Source: Hermodice carunculata (taxonomy: Eukaryota; Annelida; Polychaeta; Eunicida; Amphinomidae). Taken from it: a DNA stretch of 64,000 bases. The DNA lies in the NCBI GenBank assembly GCA_964020975.1, contig CAXHWN010002574.1, positions 57,501-121,500 of the forward strand, given 5' to 3'. The notes under the pieces were generated by a model. It was not told where the DNA came from and did no database searches. It saw nothing but the letters and a program-made list of their open reading frames with translations. Position 1 is the first letter of the stretch. Every line of letters begins with the position of its first letter. The position numbers were made by a program, and so were the translations under genes. This document shows positions 13,100-25,657 of this stretch, one piece after another.

Positions 13100-14400
13100 A
13101 TTAATCATTTAAAATGCAACTGCTATTGTTCACAATTCAGCTGACATGGAGCAGCAATAACATTTATTTGGAATTTGGATTGGCATCTCAGTCTATCATG
13201 CTTACCAGTCTTTTCACGATATAAAAGCTATATATTACCTATTTGGCATTAGATATTTATGCCTTTTCAATGCATATGTCAGTCAATACGGCTACATTTA
13301 TAGGTTATTTGAAGCTGCTGGGTTATAACAATGTCCGATAAAAAAACTGCAGATTTCGGCCTTAAAGAAAGGTAAAGAAAGAAAAAGAAAGGTAAAAAGT
13401 TAAAGAAAAACACACAATATTAGTGTTGTGAATTGCCCAGTATGCATGTCATGACTATATTAACCAGGTTTTACGAAATGTTTAAAATAATTTTAACAGA
13501 CTGTGATGTCTGCCCCTAATACATCTGCTTTTCTATTTCTTGACTAAATGAAAATAAAGGGTATGCCTGCATGAGGGACATTAAAAGTTATACGATGTAT
13601 ATTGATTTGTTTTAAAATTGATTGATGATATAGAGAAAGTAAAAGTTCATTGTAGTTACAAAGTAAAACAAGTGATGATTTAATACATTTCATCTTTCAC
13701 GTCAAGCTGAATTTATACTGCTTCATGTTATCTGCACAGTAGCTAGGAGAGAGCAACAGTCAATAGTGCTGAGGGTCGAACGGGTATGCCACTTCCCATC
13801 TGGCATTCTGCCCTGATGTTCATGAATTTCAAGTGAATTTGGCGGCATCCAGTCTTTGCACCATCGGCAGCTGCCCTCTGCCACCGACAGTGGCCGTAAA
13901 TATTTATGTGACCGTTTGCCATCGGAAGTATTTACAAATCACTGCCTGAATAGGTTTAGGCTTAGTGCAGGCTTTGTACGTGTAGGTTAATTCATCAACC
14001 TATCGCCACGTTTGCACTTGCCGTTATCACGTGGGCTAGATTTTTATAACGTGCTTGAGACTACACCATTGTCAATTAGCTACACATTGATAAAAGTAAC
14101 GAAATTTTTCGCCTGAATTAATAATCTTTCAACAGAAACTCGGCGTTTTTTATTGTAATTAGATTTTTCTATGCATTATTTCAACGTGTGGTGCAAGGCT
14201 ATGATTACCCTTATACCGGAGTTGGTCTTTTGATTTTGATTTATTTTTATAGTGTGACTCAATTCAATACATGACTCGATTCAATAAAATAAACATTTAT
14301 ATAAGCATTCATAGTCTTTTCCTGTTTTACTTTTCTTTCAGATAAACCATACGCAACCTGATTTCTTGAACCATCGACAATCTTTAAATATTACTACTAC
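13100..14400. other. Region upstream of the GPCR relic, no gene seen
   Basis: No coding block is recognisable. A locally GC-richer patch at about 13.79-13.94 kb contains CCATCGGCAGCTGCC and an imperfect GTAAATATT/AGTATTTAC inverted pair. I cannot assign a function to it. Confidence 0.4.
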
Positions 14401-14409
14401 CGTCTGACG

Positions 14410-15440
14410 ATGCTTATGTGTCTTCCTGACTGCCCTTGGTTGCTTGACATTGCTGTTTCTATTGTCATCAAAATGTCATCATCTATGCGCATGACTATAC
14501 CAGGTCACTATTTCACTGCCGTGGCCATTGCAGATAACATTCGTTTGCTGGGAGAATTCACTGACTGGTTCAAAGCGTTTTACAAGTTACGCTTACTAGT
14601 ATATATTACAAGAGGATTGTGTGGATTTGTAATTAGAATGATACAATTACGCCAAATTTTCTTGTTTTACCTTACAGCCTGCATAACAATGGAACGTTTC
14701 CTAACCGCCAGATTCCCTTTGAAAGTTGCCCACACATCTTCACAATTTAACACCTCCCCCCCCCCCCCCCCCAAAAAGAAAATTGAGTACAGGTCTAATC
14801 TGCGTATTAGTAACAATATTCCCGTATTGGACGCTTGAAAAATAAAATATATCCACATATGCCCACTTCATAAGAAAACTGAGTTTGACTATTGGAACTG
14901 GATAATATTTCGAACAGATGCTTTGGTCTCTCCTAGTGTAGGAGTAAGTGTCTTAATGTTCTTGCTTGTGACAAAACTGAAACGTTCGCAAAGAGTACGG
15001 AAAAGCCAGATTTATGGCGTATCACAGGATAATAAAAATTCTAAAGATGGCAAGGAAGCTGCCCTGACAAAATTGCTCATTTTCCTGGCCATGATCTTTG
15101 CCTTTTTAGACTACCTTACAGCATATCCCCGACTACCTTACAGCATATCCTTCTTTATGGGTCACCCATTACCTTATACTGGCTACTCCTATTATAACTT
15201 ACACATGATGGTCGGTGTTTTTTTTTTCTAAAAATAACTGAATTTCTATACGAGACAAATAATGCAATCAACTTTTTCCTTCATACTTTAGCTGGTAGTT
15301 CCTTTAGAAATTACACGCAGAAGTTGTTACGATGCACACCTGTATCTGGCTGTCCACTGTCCTGTCAGCAGACAGAAACAAATGAAATGTCCATGACAAC
15401 AACACATAATGATCCTGCAAACGGAAAGGGAACTAAATAA
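14410..15440 (+). pseudogene. Rhodopsin-class G-protein-coupled receptor pseudogene
   Basis: Receptors of this class are seven-helix plasma-membrane proteins that pass ligand binding to G proteins. TM1-TM2 appears as LDIAVSIVIKM and TAVAIADNIRLLG (the L/V-A-V/I-A-D block). TM3 and its boundary appear as FYLTACITMERFLTARFPLK, where ERF stands for DRY. TM5 appears as SPSVGVSVLMFLLVTKLKR. TM6 follows a KEAALTKLLIFLAMIFAF block. TM7 appears as LYETNNAINFFLHTLAGSSFR, the NxxxNFFLY type of invertebrate peptide and FMRFamide-like receptors. TM4 is largely lost around a 17-base C-run (14756-14772). A stop follows PVLDA, the frame shifts before TM7 at a T-run (about 15218), and a 22-bp tandem duplication (15109-15150) disrupts TM6. 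No N-terminal TM1 half or signal is visible. There are no introns, as in many invertebrate members of this class. The subfamily and ligand are unknown. Confidence 0.75.
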
Positions 15441-15754
15441 AACAGCACCCATTTTGTGAATGCAAAAGCGTCACATTGTGTAGAAAGGTAATCCAGAACG
15501 CACATTCCAAAAGCATAATCAAGCAGATGTAAGATACAGAAATATTTTAGTATATGTCAGGAAGATAACCATGTGACAAATCCAAGCTTTACGTCCATAT
15601 TTTTCAATAACACACTTGTCATTGCTCATACCTACACTTGGGAAACAATTATTCAAAGCAAATGAGTGACAGCAGCACCTAGATATCTTTGACCTTATAT
15701 TCTTTCATAAAGAAAATCTCCTTCATGACAATGCTAATAGAACATAGTGGAAAA

Positions 15755-16351
15755 GCCTTATTATTGAACAAAAAAGGAGATTGGTCATTAGTTTAGCTTT
15801 AATAGAATATTTTGATATACTATTATTTGTGTATGTCCATATGGGTGGCCTTGGTTAGATATTGACCTGAGATGAGAGCCTGATTCACAAAACACGTTGA
15901 TTACAAACCAGCAGGGCAATGACCCATAAGCCATAAAGGTAGTCGAGCGTCGATTCCCTGCAGAAACCAGATAATATAGTCATACATATTGTCCCCAAGA
16001 CGTTCGTCCACATTTTGACATGACGTGGAGAAATATATGAATCCTATTGCATAGCTAAACTGATCAATTATTGTGCCCTTGTAAATTGTACTGTAACTGT
16101 TCTACTATGCGTTCTAGAGAAATTAGTCCTCAATGGCGTAGAGTCGAACCACCCAATGACATTTGATTCTCCACTACATGTAGCCGAGACACCCAATAAT
16201 CGCTTCTCTACAACATCAAGCTGAGACACTCAGTTTAGTAGAAATGTACTCTCGATAGTGTGTACCTGGAACACATTGGGTGCCCTGCATTCGGCGCCTA
16301 TACCTCCCGTGCCTACATGCAACACTACCACAGACCCCCCCACCAGCACCA

Positions 16352-16440
<89 letters not shown>

Positions 16441-16590
16441 AAACAGAGTACTTTGGTGGGGGCCACGAGGAACATCTTTCTCTGCACTGGGAACATAGGC
16501 CTTACTATGTGGCATTGGGTTCTACTTTACACTGGACAAGCTTGCATAATACTTTACACTAAGCTTTCCTGAGTGCTGGACTTTGACCAA
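15755..16590. repeat. Unnamed dispersed repeat, copy A
   Basis: Blocks of this stretch recur in the same order at 17435-18000: an A-run followed by GGAGATTGGTCATTAG, a GAGAGCCTGATTCA block, a CCCATAAG block, CTACATGCAACACTAC, a trinucleotide array, TTTCTCTGCACTGG, GGCATTGGGTCTACTTTAC-like sequence, and GAGTGCTGGACTTTG. Copy A carries about 250 bp that copy B lacks between the CGATTCC and ACATGCA blocks. No coding potential or terminal repeats are evident, so its class (SINE, MITE or other) is open. Confidence 0.6.
16352..16440. repeat. (ATG)n / (GAT)n microsatellite
   Basis: About 29 uninterrupted units, which read as poly-Asp, poly-Met or poly-Ile in different frames. It sits at the same place in repeat copy A as the GTA array does in copy B. 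Confidence 0.95.
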
Positions 16591-16830
16591 GCCTTGTTTC
16601 TATTCATATGTGACCAAAATTTATGTATAGTTCAGAAATCAGCACAAGCTGAAAGCTGACCAATGCTTGACAAGCCAATAAACATAAGCATTGCCAGAAG
16701 AAGCGATACATTAATCATTGAATGTCTAAGGGTGATAAGATGTCATTTTGACAATATAAAGCAATGACGCTCATGAAACATACAAGCCAATAACATTTTG
16801 CGACAATGCCATACAAACTGCACCAAAACT

Positions 16831-17090
16831 CAGAGCAAACAAGAGCCATCCACGATCACCCATCAAACCAGCAATATCGAAATTAGTCTATGATAGACAT
16901 ACCAACAACATTATTATCATTTTCATATCATTGTGTGGACATGAGATGCAAAAATCAGAGCAAACAAGAGCCATCCACCATCAAAGTCTGTCACCCATGA
17001 AACTAGCAATATCGAAATCAGTCCATGATAGACATACCAACAACTATAATATCATTATCATGTCAGTGTGTGAATGTGAAATGCAGTATG
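16831..17090. repeat. Tandem duplication, two units of about 125 bp
   Basis: Both units start with CAGAGCAAACAAGAGCCATC (16831 and 16956). They share AGCAATATCGAAAT, a TGATAGACATACCAACAAC block, TATCATT and a GTGTG stretch. Identity is high but not perfect, so the event is not very recent. It lies just before the ATGCAGTATGAAGGAACG block shared with the copy at about 55.46 kb. Confidence 0.8.
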
Positions 17091-17145
17091 AAGGAACGCA
17101 TCTCTCTCTCCTGACTCTGGCGGGTACCAATGAAAGTTAGTAGTA
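17067..17145. repeat. Short dispersed repeat shared with 55.46 kb
   Basis: The block TGAAATGCAGTATGAAGGAACG, then CTGACT, GGTACCAA and TTAGTAG, recurs in the same order and spacing near 55456-55525. It appears to be part of the larger unnamed repeat of this region. Confidence 0.6.
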
Positions 17146-17434
17146 ATTAAAATTAATTTAATGCTATAACACTCTGAAAATAATATATAAGGAACATCGT
17201 ACACACATTGTATAAAACAACAGCTACAAGTGTTTGGTTTGCATATTAGTTTATCGTTTCTATAAGACGTTTAATCCAACTAATATGCCCATAATAAATT
17301 TCCATTTTTGCCCAGGGGCTTAAAAATCCTTTAATTGCATTCTTGCATGTCCTGGTTTATCAAGTTTTTGAAATAGAAATAAATGGTGAGAATTAAAGTT
17401 GTCAAATTCGGTGCGTACTCTAGCACAAGTCGTA

Positions 17435-17775
17435 TTAGCGGACAAAAAAAGGAATTGGTGATTGGCTTAGCGTTGATGGAATTAGTCAATGTGTCATTAT
17501 TTTTTAATGCTCATAAGGGCTACATCTGTGATGTGTTGACATGAGATAAGAGCCTGAATCAGATAACATGGTAAAGCAACAGGCCTGTAACCCATGAGTT
17601 TTAAATGTAGCTAAGCCTCGATTGTGTGTAACAATCAAATGACACTTGCTGGGTGGTCTATCTTTGGCAGTTGCACGTGCTGTGACTACATGCAGCACTA
17701 CTACAAACCATATCCCTTAATAAACCAATTAGAACGCCCTTTCATAATATTGATAGTAAAAGAAAAAGCAGCATC

Positions 17776-17830
<55 letters not shown>

Positions 17831-18000
17831 ATAATAATAATCCATAACAGTGGGTTAGTAAGGAAGTTGTTTCTCTGTGCTCTCAAATGGACGCATTACC
17901 TGGCATTGGGTCTAATTTACCATCGTCGTTTTCACTACAACCTCGACTAACTTGCTTGACAGTGTTCACTAGACCCTGCAGAGTGCCTGACTTTTGAAAT
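17435..18000. repeat. Unnamed dispersed repeat, copy B
   Basis: Diverged counterpart of copy A at 15755-16590, in the same orientation and about 1.5 kb away. The block order is conserved and the trinucleotide array is GTA instead of GAT. The pair could reflect a local duplication or two insertions of the same element. Confidence 0.6.
17776..17841. repeat. (AGT)n microsatellite ending in (ATA)n
   Basis: Eighteen AGT units (17776-17829) are followed by four ATA units. It lies at the position homologous to the GAT array of copy A. Confidence 0.95.
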
Positions 18001-18117
18001 TGTACTGTTCTCAGGTAGACGAGGTAGTTGTTATCTTGCTTTTCTTATATGACCAACCCAATAACATTTTTAAAAACAATTTTTGTACCTCAAACTTCAA
18101 CCTAAACAACATTATGC

Positions 18118-18139
18118 CTCTCTCTCTCTCTCTCTCTCT
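18118..18139. repeat. (TC)n microsatellite
   Basis: About eleven TC units. No associated gene is visible. Confidence 0.85.
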
Positions 18140-18329
18140 TTGGTACACCATCGCCACATTACCACAATGTAATAGTGCTGGTAAACAACACTGTCATTCA
18201 TCAAACCAAACTAAGAAAGTTCATGATTGAAAGGAGACGATCACCCTATGACCTTAAATGAGGTATGGGATCTAAATAATACACGTTCTTTCGAACGATT
18301 GGTAGGCACGCCGCGGGAATACAAATTGA

Positions 18330-18573
18330 ATATGGATCGAAATGATTCAGTCAAAATCAATACTGTGAACTAGTGTACAAGTTATTTATCCGATAGGACT
18401 CAATTTGTACGTTACATAAATGAATATTCTGATACATGTTAATTGTGGTGTTCCTCAAGGTTCCATACTAGACATACATTATGTCTCTTATTTGTAAACG
18501 ACCTACGTCTTCTGTCTCAAGATATGTTATGTTTATCATTTGCAGATGACACCAACTTACTCCTTAGTTATAA

Positions 18574-18645
<72 letters not shown>

Positions 18646-19530
18646 TTCAAAGCATAGGAGCAAGAATATTTTAGTTGATATTTTTCAAAATTTTACAAAT
18701 AAGTTGTCAGTAATGACTGATTAAACAAACAATATGTAGTTTTGATATTGTAACAATAAGATTTTTTATTCTTTTCAAGTGATATAAACAACAAAAATTA
18801 CTTAAAGTTGAAAGTTTTAAAACCTACGGAGTTATATTTGATAAGAACCTGAACTGAAAAGAACATATTTTCTGTATTTCCAAACAAAGGTAAGATAACT
18901 GGGATCTAAAAGATCACACATACATTCGATGTTAACATATAAACGCAATTTTATTCTGATTTAGTCTGTCCATATTTGATTTACTGTCATACCTAATTGG
19001 CTATCACATATCCAATTATAATAGGTAACATTCAACTGATCAAAATATTTTACGTATCATCACATTTCCAAATTTTAGTCCACATGCTGCCCCTCTTCTG
19101 TACAAAGGTTAATATCCGGAAATTTCGAGGTCTAGACATGTTTTCTGCAGGTTTGTAAAAGTGAAATTTATCTTGCCCCTCATGTGTATAGAGCTTTTTT
19201 CATGGAAGTTACAATGTTCACAATTATAATAACATAATAACAAACCAAAGACCTTTGTGTACCGTTTCAAAACTAATGAAGGAAGGTTTTCAAAAACATC
19301 TCATGGACCATATATATGGAAATCAGTGCCTAGTTTTATTCGTAAATTATCCTCAAAATATTTGTTCAAAAGAAGTCTTAAACTGTTCAACATGGACAAC
19401 CAGTAAATGATATACCTCCATTTCTGCAGTTTAACTTCAATACTGCATTGTACTTTTGTTGTCCTTTTTCAGTACTGCCTCATCTGAAAGAAAATATAAG
19501 CTCCACATGGTTTTATTCCTCCAGGTGAAA
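18330..19530 (+). mobile_element. LINE reverse transcriptase relic split by an AT array
   Basis: The plus-strand translation holds NCGVPQGSILD (RT motif B), then LFVNDLRLLSQDMLCLSFADDTNLL (motif C, FADD at 18539-18550). Past the AT array come YGVIFDKNLN and KEHIFCISK (thumb-like block), a TDQNILRIITFPNFSPHAAPLL block and scattered C-terminal similarity to about 19.5 kb. The endonuclease and first half of the RT are absent, as expected of a 5'-truncated copy. Many stops and frame changes show it is old. The AT array at 18576-18644 interrupts the coding region right after motif C. Confidence 0.7.
18576..18644. repeat. (AT)n microsatellite inside a LINE relic
   Basis: About 34 AT units within the former reverse transcriptase reading frame. 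The array must have grown after the LINE inserted. Confidence 0.95.
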
Positions 19531-19539
19531 TTCTTGGAA

Positions 19540-20980
19540 TTTTTCTGACATTTCACATTGTGTATAATATATCTTACATGCAAATATATCATTGCTTATG
19601 CAATTATAAATGTACGATTTCCAGCAAGTAAAAATATAAAGCAATGCTATTTCCCAGCCACAAATACAGTACAGAAGAGAAGAAATAGTGATACTGACAT
19701 GCCTGTGGGTACGTCACATTTTCAAGCAAAATTTATAACAGGTGGTTCAATTTGTGCTTGATGATATAAATAATAATTATAAACTCCTGCTGATTGCCCA
19801 TACCTTATACGGTATTCAACTTACCAAAATCATCCTCGTTTTACCACTGTCATTCATATTTCAATTATATCCAATTGTTTTGTACATATTGCACATATTC
19901 ATACGTGAAAATCCACACACAACATGCGGCCAAATCGAGGAATTGTTTAGTTTGTTTTGTACCCTTAACTGTTCAGTGGTGGCCCACTAAACAGTTCCTA
20001 ACCTGGTGTTTATCTAGCAATAAAATTGTTAAGCTGCCTGGTAGGGCCCCTCTACCTGGAAGCTGACTCAATAACTTTAATCATGGGATGCCAAAACGGC
20101 AATTTCATATCAGATCACCTAGTTTAGGGTAAAAGGTTTCAGGTAATGTACGATCAATTATACAAGTTATTTGTACGATATTTATTTACTTTATATACCT
20201 TCATACTGTAAAATTGAAAAATCATGTTACATTGGTTACTCAAAAATGTCAGGCAAGTATGCGTTCAGCAACATATTGGTATAATATATTTATAAGTAAC
20301 ATGCTTAAAAACCCGCATACACAACTCGTATGGATCCCGTTTTGTTTACCTGTTACAGGTAAGAGTGCATTTCCTGTACAAAATGCAAACAAAATATGCC
20401 GTTTTAAGGCAGGTATAAAAAGCACCGCTTCCTCCCATAAACACATTATTACTAATTATTATGAAGAGGAATGGGTTTAATTTGATTTGAACTCCTTAAT
20501 CGTTATATTTTACCTTGGTTTATAGTTCTGTATGCAGTTGCATAGTCACTTGTGTTTGAATAAAGCATATTCTTTCTTATAAACATAATTTAAGACTTGC
20601 GAAATATGGCATGACTTGATACTACTATTATAACATATTTGGAATTGCGTGTAGGATTTTCTTGATGCAGTGATTTTCTTGCTGGACCTGGGAAATACTC
20701 TGCTAGGCCACTTGAATCTAAAGCTGCTGGTCAAAATGTTTCAAGGCCTGAGAGTTTGAATATTGGGCATGGCCTAAATTGACCTGTGATATTTCCACAC
20801 AACTCCTCAAGCACCACCTACAGGGTGTTCCTGGCAATGCACATAGGATCTGTCCACAGTCATGCAGAAATCGTTAATCCGTGCAAACGATTCCTCCTTT
20901 GGTTGTCAGGGACCACTGCCACTACTGGGTCAGAGACAGTCTGTGTTAAAAAAAGTGAATGAATGTGTATTTTCCCCTCA
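19540..20980. other. Intergenic, no gene seen
   Basis: A few open frames of 65-90 codons show no family resemblance. I see no long repeat. Confidence 0.4.
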
Positions 20981-20989
20981 GTCATGTGG

Positions 20990-22690
20990 TGGCAGAGGGA
21001 GCCCGGTATAGACTCTCTGCTAGTTTAATAATTGGATAAAATGTCAAAATATTGAACGGGCAGGATAATCTATACTGCTCATTCTATAAACTAAAGAAAC
21101 AATATCCAACTTCTTCTTATGAGGAACAAATTTGGACATTGAAAGTCAGCTCAGTGAACGAGAATGACGGTGGAGTTAACTGAGACCCCAGCAGCCATTT
21201 ATATGGGTGTCTTGAGTATACTCCAATTGAGACAAATTTCCTTGGGATAGATTAAGGGCTCATTCCGTACATAAGATTTTCACAGATATTATTATCCTGA
21301 GATTTTATACCAGGGTAGCTCATACCCTTATAAGCATAGCTAAAATTACGCGCCTCAAGGTGGCACATCTTTTTAGCATGGCTATTGGGGGAACTCAAGA
21401 AGGAAAAGTAACACCCAGAAGCTCTTTCTCGTCCACCTTGTTGCTTTTTTTTCTGTTACAGAAACAAACAAAGTGAGGGAGATTTTCCTTGACAAAAGAA
21501 ATAGCCAGCACTTAGAACTATACACTTGCATTTGGACTGTCTAAAAATAAACTGCCAATTATAAGCTTAATCCTTGCATATATTTTTTCAATTTGAAGCC
21601 CCTACATACAGGACACGACCAGAGTAATGTCAGCATAAGAAAACTGTCGTCTTTTTCTTTGCCAATAGGAACTCCATCATTGGCCTCCTGCAGTTGACTC
21701 AGTGGATTATTAATGAATAAATTAGACAATTAAAATAAGAGAGAACTCCCCTGACAGGTACCACGTGTAACTTGAAAATGCTCACAGTAAGCACGATTCC
21801 ATTTAACAAGTGCACGCATAATACTATACCATTTACATAAATTCAGCCAGTCATTGAGTTCAACATTCTCCCATAATTTATAAAACATCCCACAATACTA
21901 AATAAGGTCAAAGTATTGTTCAGCATCCAAGCTGCACATAAAACTGGAAGAGACTTTGGTTTTATATAAAGTGAAGCCATGAGACGTAACCATACACATG
22001 TTTGTCCCCATTTTCCCTGAATCAGAAATGGGTGTCAGATACTCACAGGTGCTTGATTTGAAAGCTCTGTTAGTGTGGAATAATTTGATCAAACCTTAAG
22101 TGGACGATAACTAGAAGGACAAATAAGGTTTAGCTGAGGATTCTTGAGTACGGGAATAATTACACCATTCTGTAGAACCATTGGAACAAACGTATTGTTG
22201 AAAGTAAATGTGATCAGAACAGATAAATATTCAAGTAAGATATCAGTGTTACTACAAATTAAATGTGTAGCTGTCACGTCATCTAAGCTAGGAACACTAT
22301 TACTCGAAAACAATCTGGTATATTCATCTATATTATCAGGAGAAATATGTTTCCCAGTACAGTGTAAAATAGGCTTATTAAATATTTCAAAAACTGAAAG
22401 GGTGATTTTATCATCTGCCAAAAGAGGTGAATCGGCCATAGTGTCACGAAAGTAGCCTGTAAAATCGTTAATAGTTAAAACTGAGTATGGCTGTTTTCTT
22501 AGATTCCTATTTATTTTATTCCAGACCTGTGACAAATTTTTGTTCTTGAATAAGCTCTGCAAGGACCAAGACTTATTAGTAATTTACTCTGTGATACACT
22601 TCCTATATGAACGTCTAGGCTGTTTTTGATACATTTCCAAATATCAAACACAAGCCCATATCTAGGCAAATCATTTTCTACCCATAAATG
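20990..22690 (-). mobile_element. Decayed LINE on the minus strand
   Basis: From the right, the minus strand reads QVWNKINRNLRKQPYSVL, the linker preceding a LINE RT, then the VLITFTFNNTFVPMVLQNG and VIIPVLKNPQLN blocks ending in PSSYRPLKV (RT start). Next come CMVTSHGFTLYKTKV, FDLIWYCGMFYKLW (motif A), EHFQVTRGTCQGSSLL (motif B) and a YADITL box where YADD is expected (about 21.62 kb). Weaker similarity continues toward 21.0 kb. Numerous stops and frame changes, plus the altered catalytic box, mark it as dead. I could not find an endonuclease or a 3' tail. Confidence 0.7.
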
Positions 22691-22699
22691 CTACAAGAT

Positions 22700-25570
22700 T
22701 TTTTTCCTATCACGCAGTCCAATTAACACTGGCCATCATTACCGTTTAAGTTTATACTTTCTATCAGATAGACATCCAGCAGTGTGGGCAACCTGATGAA
22801 AGGCATAATAAGTGCTTTTTTTGCAAAAATCAACTGTCTATTACAGATAACCATATGGAATGGACTTTAGCCTTGCGGACACAGTATTACTTTACATACT
22901 TTTTTGTCTCCTGATATTTCGATTGAGATACAGGGAACACTTCCTCCTCGGCCTGAGCCACCATCACACCTAGACGGTGAAAAGCGTATATACATATATA
23001 TATGGTTCTGTACACTAATATGCATGCATGCACTACATATGCATAGTTTGTCAGAATTATGGTTTGTTAAATATCACTAATATTGTAATTTACATTGCCA
23101 GTTATACAAATGCATAAGATGCATATTATACATATTTTGTATTTATTTTCCGTGAGGCATTCGTGATCTAGTATATCAGCTAGCATGAGGTAACAGTAGG
23201 TTTTGCCTTTTTGTTTCTGATTCAGTTGTAGATTCCACCTGATTTCCTGTTTTGCATGCAACGCTGGACAATAATAAAAAACTATGGCAGAAGGCTGTAG
23301 TCAGTGCCTGAGAGCGGCAGTCAGCGGCATAAATGAAAATAAGCAACTGCAGATGTGCCTGAAATGAGATGTGGCTTTTTTGCTCTGAAGAAGTTTTTTC
23401 CCGCACTGCTTACTTATACATCCATACGTTTTTATACTAGATTATGGCCTATCTGTTCAATTAATTATGGTAAATGAATGAGAACGCTTGAAAAAGTTTG
23501 AGGCCCTAATGCTTGGAACTCATTGTACGTACGCATGCATGCATGTTGTCCACGCCTCTCATCTACAATAACTGGATATGAAGAAATTACTGGAATATCC
23601 AAAGATCCGACATGTCGATCAAGACTCAGCACTGGTATTTTACGCCATGGCACTCTCCAGTATGTGTTATCTTGGCTAAACTTGGAATGCATGTAAGGTT
23701 AAAGCATTAAAAAATCTGCAAGTGCTGTAATGTCATTTTAAAATAAAGGTTAAAATGTAGTGTAGACGTATCATATGACCTACGCACCAAAGCCAATTCG
23801 GAGATTCATGACACATGTTACATGTACCACAATGGCAATAAACATAAACAAAACATACACATACCTCGTAAATAAGAACGACAATTAGATTCATATGCTA
23901 AACCTTTAAAAACATACAGTGAAAAGTAACAAGAATCTTGACATTGCAAGCAAAATAATCTATGCCGCCACTCATTTCACATTACCAGTATGTATTATCT
24001 TGGCTTTTTCATTCTGCTTTTGAAAATCTTACATGCAGACAACGTCTACCGCACAATTTGTTATGTTCACATATACACCAGATAAATCAGCTGTTATAGA
24101 CAATCATAAAGGTAGGTATGCTCTAGGAGGACATCAGAATATTGTTTTCCCAAAGAGTACAACATACATGAAATTGTCATATGTTAAAGCCTGTATATTT
24201 TTGTCTTTATGATTTTTTCGTTCAACCTTTTTTTTTAGGTTTCTAATGATTATATAGGCCGACATTAATAAGTAATACCCTGAGCTTCTTTCATTTTTAG
24301 CAGTATACTGTGTACTAAAATTAATTTACCGGGACCATGACTGACAAAGGATTCTATCCATTTAGTCTTGTTATATGTCTAAGAGAGGTATATCAGGCAA
24401 TTTAAGGAGTGTTTGCAAGTGCAAATACTTCCGTTAGCTTACGGAGGGCTTCATGCACCAGTAATTGTGTTGTATGTTTTAGAGTTTTAATAACATTTTG
24501 CATATTTTCTACAGATATTTTCAACTTTATTTCATATACGACTGTCATTTTCATTATTTACTTGTGTCTGGTGCTGGTTTGAAGTAGTTGGCATGGGATG
24601 GCAAGACATTCCATTTTTGGTGCTCTAACGTTTCTGACTCTGGTTGTTTGTCATGGAACAACGTGGGAGTTTCTTTAGTAGTAAGAGGCATAATTGCTGA
24701 AAAGTGGATCTAGGCCATGATAAGGTATGGGTCACTGGACTTTGACTAGCGAAAATACATATCACAGATTAAGGTCATACAAAGCCATTACAATTGGAAT
24801 ATTATCAGTTGTTGTTTACACACAAGGGCTGTGTAAACTTCCTTCCGTAACGTAAAAGCCTTGATACGTTCGGCAAAAATTTGACTCACCTATCTACAAC
24901 TATGTGTATGCAATTAAGTTTATCGAAAAAAAGAAGGTATTTTACAGGGAACATTATTCACAGAGAAGACCAAAAATTGATGTAGCCAATGTTAAATAAA
25001 GATAGGTCTAAAATTTCCTGAAGCGTTTTAATATTATTGAAGAACATTTGACAAAATAGTTTTTTACCGAAGATCTTTTACAAATTTCTCTTTAGTTATG
25101 AACACAATTAATAAATAACCCTAGAATCAATGGCGTGTTTCTTTAAGGCGATGTGGCATATATGTCTGCACAAATTACAGTGTATATTCCACCACTAGCT
25201 TATGTTAACAAATCATATGTTTTAAAATTTAAGATTTGAGACTAAAATCTGCTTGTTCCCACTGTGAAACATTATACTGTGCATTTAAACATGCACGATT
25301 ATGATTATCCTATACGACAGTAAAACTAAGATTACGTGGAGAAAGGTTAAATATATAATGGGCAATAACTGACAACAAGCTGATGACATTCCTGTTTTGG
25401 AGATGTAGACCTAATCAAAATAAATTTTTGTAAGAACTCCTGTGGTGTGGGGCATCAGTAAAATGACAAACAAGCAAAATTAGTCCATTTACATGGTACA
25501 AGTCACTATTCTCTTGCATTCATGGGACCACACTGAAAAAATCGATGATAATAACTGGCAATGAAAAGCA
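22700..25570. other. Intergenic, no gene seen
   Basis: Nearly 3 kb without recognisable coding sequence, RNA gene or long repeat. Short open frames near 23.1-23.7 kb lack any motif. Confidence 0.4.
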
Positions 25571-25574
25571 GACT

Positions 25575-25657
25575 GCATCATCGTCATCATTATCGTCGTC
25601 GTCGTCGTCCTCCTCCTCCTCTTCCTCCTCCTCCTCCTTCTCCTCCTCATCATCATG
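25575..25657. repeat. Compound trinucleotide array (TCA/TCG/TCC)
   Basis: CATCATCGTCATCATTATCGTCG-type units change to TCC/TCT units and then back to TCA. The Arg-rich and Pro-rich frames read from this stretch are simple-repeat artefacts. Confidence 0.9.

Noticed and set aside
13771-13784. Minus-strand CCGTTCGACCCTC, like a tRNA T-arm
   Set aside because: Surrounding sequence gives no acceptor, D or anticodon arms at the right distances.
14667-14858. Minus-strand frame with a poly-Gly run
   Set aside because: It is the antisense of the GPCR pseudogene through its C-run.
16139-16152. Minus-strand GGTTCGACTCT, like a pol III B box
   Set aside because: No A box at suitable spacing and no cloverleaf could be formed, so neither a tRNA nor a tRNA-derived SINE is supported.
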